Assembly: GCA_024305405.1 (NCBI GenBank)
Contig: JAKNDB010000047.1
Location: forward strand, 102,740 to 166,739
DNA: 64,000 nt
Direction: 5' to 3'
From: Dirofilaria immitis
Taxonomy: Eukaryota > Nematoda > Chromadorea > Rhabditida > Onchocercidae
The translations under genes and the position numbers were made by a program. Shown here one piece after another: positions 56,897-64,000 of this stretch. Position 1 is the stretch's first letter; each line of letters starts with the position of its first letter. The notes under the pieces were generated by a model. That model was not told where the DNA came from and did not search any database. It saw only the letters and a program-made list of their open reading frames with translations.

Positions 56897-58765
56897 AATA
56901 TTCAAATATTCGGTGTTTTCATAATGTTTTTATAAATTTTTTCCGTTGCATTTTCCCAATATCTTCTTGGGAATTTGTTGAATTTCTGATACCATTTTCA
57001 TTAAAGCAAGGAATATATCTCTGGCGACTGGTAAATTTTTTAAATTAATTAATAGGATTACAGATGAATTAACGTATACGTAAATCTTAATCTGGTATTA
57101 TCAATAATACCATCATAATAGCATAGACATTTTCTTTTTACTACATCGTAGGTGAAGTTTAGTGATGGAAATGGCCGATTTTTAATTTCATTCCATATTC
57201 GTTTGTCAATTCTGATGGCAATTTGGTTTTATTTTTTTCCTATCTCTCAACAACTAACGAAACATTAGAAGTTTATTAATAAGATTACCTTCAATACTAC
57301 TTTTCATGATTAGCAGTTGTTGAAAGATAATTTTCATAAGGCGAAGTTAATAATATTCAGAATTAAATGTATCTTGAGAATTAATTATTTGAAGACAGTA
57401 AAATCTTGCTTTTTTAAAATTTTGCTTATTGCTTTATGTTTTTTGATTCGGAGAAGTTTAACTTAATATATTCACTTCTTTCATTTGCAATCACAAGGTA
57501 CAGAGATTATTGGTAATTTTTTCGCCGCAAAAAAAAATACTGTAACGTTATAAAAGCGGAAAATATTCCGCTGTTCTTATTTATGTTAAGACTAAATTTT
57601 TAATATACATAACAAATAATCTAAAATAGTAATATGGGAAGTTAAACTTTTATTGCACTCAATTTGGTTAAATTTGCCATCGGTTTTCTGTGAAATTATT
57701 TCTTATTTGTTATAATCAAATAAATTTTATGGCGAATGGTTCAAAACTGAATTTTTTCAAAAATTTCTGTTATGAAAAGGACTGTTATAATTCAGTGGAA
57801 AATTAAGAGCGCAAATAAAATTCGAATTTTATCTTTTCTCTGAAGGTGTGAGAGGCTCTACTATTTGATTAATTATTGGGAGATTAAAAGTGAGTAAAAA
57901 TCATGCTAAAAATCTAACGTAGTGTCATATGTTTTAATTCGATTAAAGTGATAATATCTTGAAAAATTTTTGGAGGAAAGGATCATTTTAATCATGCGGG
58001 AATTATCATCACCACTCTATTCCATTTTATACATGTATTTAAATTACTTTTTATAAGCTTTCAAACCTAATCTCTGACAGAGTTAATTTTTCGCATATAG
58101 AATTTTCTATACTTCAAATAAATTTATGCCTGTCAAAAGAAGATTAATGAAGTGGATGTGAGTAAAGGACTAATTTTTACAATATTTAATTATTATATTT
58201 GATTTTGACGCTAAGCCATAATTTCGCCAAATCTGAAGGTATCTGAGACTCTTAACGAAGATTATTAAAATAAAGGTGAGATGAAAAATAATAAATTATC
58301 GTAGATAGCTATCGAGAATATAATTTAATAGTGATTGTGGTATATTGAAGCCATCCATATGATATTCTTCGGAAGTTGGAAAAAATTTTCTTCCAATTGA
58401 AAGTATTTAGAAACTAAAGTTTGCTATAAAATATTTGCTGAATGAAAAAGAAAAAGATTAGATCTTAGAAGATATAAGAAACAAAGAAATGCAGTATTAA
58501 TATGTTGTAATATTATGAGTTTTCTTGTAAAAATCAATTAAAAATTGACTAATCTGGTAAAGATTAGAAACGATCTATGACAATAAAAGATTAAAATTTT
58601 TTTTCTTTTAATATTCAATGTTTATTTGAACCGAATGAATTCGTTTGATAAATTAAGAAAATCAATTTTTTTAATAAAAATTTTCTGGAATTGTTAATTC
58701 ACAAATGTTTATAAATTCCGCTGCTTAAAGAAATGAACTAACTCTAACATATATAAAGTAAAATA
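56897..58765. other. Intergenic DNA after the BUD22/SRFBP1 gene
   Basis: No gene seen. A small inverted repeat AGCGGAA-AATA-TTCCGCT lies at about 57556-57573. The sequence is less repetitive than the left half of the window. Confidence 0.45.
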
Positions 58766-59002
58766 GAGCGGTGGTGATAATTTGAATTATTCTCTTCAAT
58801 TCATAAATGATTCAGAAAAAACGCTTTTGTTTGGTATTATTATGTTAATATTATTAATCGGATCATATTTTTCTGGTCGACAATGTCCATTGGTTTTAAT
58901 TTGGACTGATTACAGCAATGGAACTAATAGAAAAATCAAATATAATAGTTATATTCTATTTTTGAATTGTTCCCGATGTTCTCCTGCTATTAGCTTCTAA
59001 AT
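58766..59002 (+). other. Open frame with a membrane-like segment, unsupported
   Basis: Stop-free frame of about 78 codons with a hydrophobic stretch LLFGIIMLILLIGSYF followed by a Cys-containing tail (NCSRCSPAISF). It has no ATG before the hydrophobic part and no clear splice sites. It may be a decayed exon or chance. Confidence 0.2.
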
Positions 59003-59585
59003 CTGAAAATTTAAAAATTCTCTCCAAAAATCGGAGTTTCATGGCTTGTCTTTGCAATAAATTATTAATAAAAGTTCTTGAAAATATTGAAACAATTTTG
59101 AATATTTGAAATTTGTAGTCAATACATATAGGATTACAATTGGTGCAAAATAACCTTTGCTTTTTCCATCAGTTTTTATTATTTTCATCATTGCCGATCT
59201 ATTTCTAACTAGTATTTGAACGTTTATTCAATTGCTAATGCCAGCAATGAAATGAAGATTTTATAATCTGATGAAAAATTATTATCATCATTCTATTTTA
59301 CTTCATACACATGAATTAGATTCATTTTCTCCACGCGTTCAATTGTACATCTATTGATGCAATTATAAATAATCTCAGAAAGTTTTTATTAAAAATGTTT
59401 CATTTTCTTAACGTATCGAAGGAAGTTGAGATGGATGATTTGGTTGAAATTAACAATAAATATTAAGAGAGTAAAAAATCTGGCCCATTATTATCTTTAC
59501 TAATTATGATTCATTTAATTTTTGATCTTATAATTTATGAGTGTATTTCTTTATAAAATAGCTATCATTCCAAGGAGTATTGGTA

Positions 59586-61973
59586 ATGAAGTTACAACTT
59601 ATTTCGTTCCTCATTACCATTATTTATCAGAACATTGCTATTTCAAATAATACCACAGGTTACCTTTTGAAAAATTGGCCTTATTATTAATTATTTTTCT
59701 TCAAAAAGACATGTTCTTATTTTCAATATCATCAAGTAATGATTACAGGAATATTCTTCTTTATATTTCATGGAATTTAAGAGTTACATCTATAATTATT
59801 TTTGGCTAAATTTAGAAACACTTTGTCAAATTCTATCTATCCAATTATTATGTGATCAAACTGTACAATACCTGGAAAACGAAGATTTGGAAAATATGCT
59901 AAAGTATGTTTCAAATTTACTTTTATAATGAATATTTTTTAGAAAACATAATTATAATGAAATTTGATAAATAAAAAAAAAAAAAAGAAATGTCAAATAT
60001 AATTTGCATTTACTTCTAGCAAATGAATTCCAGTGTGAGCGTTTTCAAGGGATGTGCCACGACTGAACTTTTTAATCGTCTTTATAAGATCGCATATATT
60101 CGACAAGGAGAATTATTTCCAAAACGTTGGGTGCTCGATCATTGGGAATCGCTTCATTCTCCAAATAAGGTATTATGCAGACATATACGTTAAATATGTA
60201 AGGATTATGAGATTTCGTTATCCCCTTATAATCCTAGTAACAATTGAAATTTTCTGATAAAATTCCTACTATTTGGTATTTCTGGTAAAATTCCTACTAG
60301 TTATTTCGATGATAAAATTCCTATCAGTGAATAAACACCAATTTATGTATAAGCACATTCTTAATTGAGAAATGAAATTCGGATAGTGAGATTAGATTCC
60401 TACGATTTTACTAAAATCATCGAAATTATTATGTTAAGAAGTCATATTAAGTTGAAGAAAAGTCAATCATGAAAAAATTGCACAAGCAAAGCATTATAAA
60501 TTTTGATTGTAGATTTCATAGCCAGCTTTTTTATTTTTGGGTAATATTAGTCGAAATGAATATTTGCGAAACCTATTATTCACTAAGAATCGCACAAAAT
60601 GTTTGCAGTTGTGTCGGAATCGAGCAAGTAAATTCTTAAATAATTTGTTTTTAATAAAGCTTATACTATTCAGAAATTTCGTTTGTGCTATATATTTTTA
60701 GCATAACGTAGAAAATCTTTTGATCTATTTTATTCAATTAGAAAGCAAAAAAATACTTCACTGTCGTAGCTCGTAAAATCTCCATTTCTACATATTTTCA
60801 ATTGGAAGAATTTTTTCCTGCAACTTCTGTAGAACATAAAATAGATGGTTTCATTCTTCCGCGGCCATTAATTAATCGTATTGTTTACATCCATTTACGG
60901 TAATTTTTTTATTTTTCATTTCATATTTTCACGTCGTCAATACGGAGTGGCAGACATCATTAGATTCATCAAAAATTTATGACTTGAATTCAATATAAAC
61001 ATAGCAATATAGCTAGTTTTAAGAACTGGTATCTTCATACGAATTTCAGGCTCGAAAATAGTAGTCTTTTGATAGAAGAAGTTAAATATGATCAAATCGT
61101 TCTTTACATGTGTGACTTATGGGGCGATGAAGTCAAATTCTCAAAAGTTCCATTTGAGCTGACATTTTTTTTATATTCTTTCTTTTTTTTTATATATAGG
61201 AAAGAAATATTCTTTCCTTGCAACTTTTTAAAGTAAAATTGCAAATATAACTATATATTAATTTGCTTGAAATTATTCGAATATATTCAGGTCGAAATAA
61301 AATAATATGAAAAAGCTATTTCAGGGACCTATCAAACTGATACTCAATTTTTTTGCCTTTACCAATGATAATCCAAAAGGATTAACACATTCTGAAGTTG
61401 AATCGATCACGCAAGATTGCATAAATACAGTGGATAGTCAAATTTGCATAGCATCTGAAACATCTTTTGATATGCCAGGGTTTAATAGCTTATGAATTAA
61501 TAGATTCCTTTGATAAACTTTGGGAAGGAGAAAAATTTACTGTTTTGAATTTTCTTTCATTCTGGTTCACTCTATGATAGCACATATAATGGATTTTATG
61601 TATAGAATTTAAGAAATTGCATCATTTTCAAAGATTTTATTAATAATTCATTATAAAGGGCAAACTATGTGTACCGTAATGAGATTGTGATATTTGGTGG
61701 AGAAAATGTTGAAGCATCTACATTTGTAGTGAAAACTGATAACGAGGCTGAATTACGGGAACAATTTGAACAATGGAATGTATGTATCATTCTTTAATTA
61801 TTTGACTATCAAATAGGCTGTGTAAAAATTTATGTTGCATTTATAGAAAGATATCAGTATAAATTGTACATCGTTTAATTCAAGCAGAAATATTGTTTTT
61901 ATAGACTGAAACAATCTCAGTTGGTATAACTACCAGAAAATTGCAATTCATATCACATCGACCCATTTCATAG
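59586..61973 (+). CDS. Predicted secreted protein of unknown family, eight exons, 298 residues
   Basis: Exons: 59586-59658, 59816-59903, 60034-60169, 60742-60899, 61050-61146, 61325-61479, 61659-61779, 61905-61973. Every junction has GT-AG ends and matching phase, and the total of 897 bases is a multiple of three ending in TAG. The protein starts MKLQLISFLITIIYQNIAIS, a good signal peptide. It has three N-glycosylation sites (Asn22, Asn54, Asn155) and, after the signal, six cysteines (28, 37, 61, 173, 216, 225), an even number consistent with disulfides in a secreted domain. No transmembrane segment is obvious afterwards. Motifs such as FPKRWVLDHW and VIFGGENVE are not ones I recognise. Unlike its neighbours it needs no frame correction. 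It lies between the BUD22 gene and the duplicated gag/BUD22 fragments. Confidence 0.75.
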
Positions 61974-62091
61974 AACCAAAGAACAGTGAAAATTTGTTCA
62001 AGTAAGTTAATTCAACGATATGCATTTGTTACATCGAACGAATTAATCTATTCCATAATTTATGTATTTGATTATGCAACAAAAGTACTAT
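61974..62091. other. Short spacer after the secreted-protein gene
   Basis: No AATAAA close behind the stop was noticed, so the poly(A) site is unknown. Confidence 0.3.
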
Positions 62092-62388
62092 ATGATACGC
62101 ACTGTTCAGAAATTTTTCTTTGGAGATGATGAATGTAGTTTTAATTCAACAAACGTTTGTTTTACAGTGAAGTATTCAATGACGTAAAATTAACAACGCG
62201 TTACTTATCTAACAACTCAGCAAGTTCAGTACTCTCATCATGTGACGGGTTTCAGCGTGGCTCCATCTATGCAATCATAGGTTTTAGGAATAAATGATTT
62301 AAATTTAATCCACATATTCAGCATGTTCAACTTTATTCATATTAACGAACTTGCTTTCGATCAATTTAACTTAAATGGATCACTTTTA
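62092..62388 (+). repeat. Gag-like duplicated segment, copy 2
   Basis: Diverged copy of 52029-52307. It contains the eight codons missing from copy 1 (CDGFQRGS, at about 62238-62261) in frame between ...VLSS and IYAI, but has a TGA and frameshifts further on. It is therefore a pseudogene segment. Confidence 0.75.
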
Positions 62389-62809
62389 TTTAAAACTATT
62401 TTGTTTAACAGTTTTCATGATGCTTTTCTGATGAGAATGAAATTGGTATGATATTAATAGTTTGATAAATGATTCTGATTTTGAATTCAACTACCGAATA
62501 TAGGCAGTAGTGTCAAAAGTATGTAGTTAACGATGCCAGAAAAATATCACCAATTATTTGTCAATGTAATTAACTGCATATGAGAATGCCAAAAGGATTA
62601 GACATTACTTTCAAAAAAGCTTTTATAATCGTAAAACATATTGCTGAATAGTCAAATAAACAATTTATTAGCAGTGGAAGGATAAGAGAGCAAATAGTTT
62701 TTCCACTGAGATTTGGATATTTGGTTATTCATTTATCTGAAAAATAATATTACGTATTTTTATTGCACAAAATTCATTGATTATTTCTCGTATTTGTATG
62801 ACAAAACAT
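62389..62809. other. Spacer between duplicated segments, no gene seen
   Basis: About 420 bases that I could not match to the first locus or to any gene. Confidence 0.35.
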
Positions 62810-63290
62810 TTTATAATTTCTTATTGCTTCAAAGTTTTATTATGTTATTATGAAGGCAGCATATGCTTAAGAATTTCATTATTTAACGATATTTTCATTT
62901 TTTTTTTTTGTTTTCTTTTTCACTAGTTGTATTATTTTTAAACAGAATATATTAATCACGATGGTCCAGATTAGATCAACAATATTTAATTATAGAAATG
63001 CTTCTTCAATTTGCTTTTTTCAAACCTTAACACTATTGTAACTAATTTTTTAGTAATTGACACAGCAGCTATCTTACAACAATTTAGCAAAATTGAGATG
63101 TGAAGATGCTTATTAAGATGTGAAGAAGCTTATTAAAATTTTAAGATTAAAAAGAAGAAATTGACTGGTAAAACGAAATTTGGCGGTAAAACAAAATCCA
63201 AAGAGATATCTGCTAAAGTCATCAACTTGCCAAAATTGGAGTTACCCATGCTAATAATTATTAAGAGAAATGACTCTTTCCAGATTTGAA
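62810..63290 (+). pseudogene. Broken copy of BUD22/SRFBP1 exon 4 and its preceding intron
   Basis: The intron part matches 55610-55873 (TTATTGCTTCAA against ATATTGCTTCAA; ATATTTAATTA(T/C)AGAAATG). The exon part at about 63130-63260 encodes KEISAKVINLPKLELP, against [16 protein letters not shown] in the intact exon 4. The start of the exon contains a TGA and rearranged bases, and the splice donor after exon 4 is lost. No counterpart of exons 1-3 or 5-7 is visible, so this is a fragment only. Confidence 0.8.
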
Positions 63291-64000
63291 ACAGAAGAAT
63301 CTTTCTTAATATTCATGGATATGTTAGCAAAATGAACATTTTTAATACGTAATTCTTGACAATTTATGATTTTGTTTTTTTTTTTCATCTTTCAATAACT
63401 AGAAAAAAGTGACAGGAGAAATTGTAAGATAATTAGTGATTATTTTCAGTATTTTTAGTTTTTTCATAATTAACAACTGATGATATCAAGGTTATTTAAA
63501 TTTTGTCAGGTGAAATGAATGAGAGTGTTGAAATGTAGTAATGGATAAAGATTATTAATTAAAAAAATATTTCTAATCTTTAATATATTTATTACCGTCT
63601 TCAAAATATTACCATATTTTTTTGTGATTGTACTATAAGCACTTTTTTTTAATTTAAATATTCCAAATTTAAAAGAACATTAACAATGGTCTCCCATTTA
63701 ATTTTCGTTTTTGTTCATATTGCACATATACTTTGTACTCTTTCAATTTTCGGCAGATATGAAGTATAAATAATTATTCCAATTTATTTAAAAGCAATAT
63801 TCAAACGAAATTAACTAATCATCTGATTTGATCGTGGACAAGATATATTCTGAAATCAAGAGCAATTTATTTTAATCTATATCTTAAAAATTCAAAAAAA
63901 AAAGAAAAACCTGGAATTTATGTCCGTATCGAGAATATTTAAATTTTCTTTAAAAATTCAATATTGAAATTATTTATCAAACCATCATTGTTAATAGCAT
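63291..64000. other. AT-rich DNA to the window end
   Basis: No coding exon, repeat or RNA gene could be supported. Confidence 0.45.

Noticed and set aside
57556..57573. Stem-loop AGCGGAA-AATA-TTCCGCT as a histone-type 3' element
   Set aside because: The loop and flanks do not fit the histone stem-loop and there is no histone gene nearby; probably chance.

Overview
The window looks like a very AT-rich nematode nuclear genome, possibly a spirurid or filarial-type worm. The reasons are: many introns of roughly 50 bases to 3 kb with TTTTCAG-type acceptors; an acceptor 9 bases upstream of a start codon that looks like a spliced-leader site; an 18S rRNA fragment whose bases fit nematode 18S; and decayed BEL/Pao-type retrotransposon pieces with a zinc-knuckle style common in nematodes. 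No bacterial operon, tRNA or CRISPR array was seen.

Layout. At 528-632 there may be the last exon of a plus-strand gene entering from the left. From 633 to about 13180 I see only AT-rich DNA with microsatellites and minisatellites. An alpha-tubulin gene of 11 exons lies on the minus strand (13183-17493). Its first intron carries an 18S rRNA fragment, and one of its introns is GC-AG. From 17.5 to 29.3 kb no gene is visible; the main landmark is a 630-base TTCC/TTTC array. A large plus-strand gene of about 35 exons (29311-50556) encodes a low-complexity protein I do not recognise: Ser/Tyr/Arg-rich at the start, acidic in the middle, Lys/Glu-rich and helical near the end, with two possible C-termini. 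Its introns hold several unrelated private tandem repeats. From 51.2 to 52.8 kb lie broken gag/protease remnants of a BEL/Pao-like element. A BUD22/SRFBP1-family gene occupies 54706-56896. An intact eight-exon gene at 59586-61973 encodes a predicted secreted protein of 298 residues. At 62.1-63.3 kb, diverged second copies of the gag-like piece and of BUD22 exon 4 occur in the same order and orientation, indicating an old duplication.

How the genes relate. Alpha-tubulin is cytoskeletal, the BUD22/SRFBP1 homologue probably acts in the nucleus/nucleolus, and the secreted protein and the large gene have no assigned role. Nothing suggests they form one pathway.

Data quality. At least six otherwise convincing coding exons need exactly one extra base in a homopolymer run (three in tubulin, two in the large gene, one in BUD22). 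This pattern fits homopolymer under-calling in a long-read-type assembly better than six independent gene deaths. I found no convincing previously undescribed biological system; the most interesting items are the rRNA fragment in the tubulin intron, the paired duplication and the orphan secreted and large genes.
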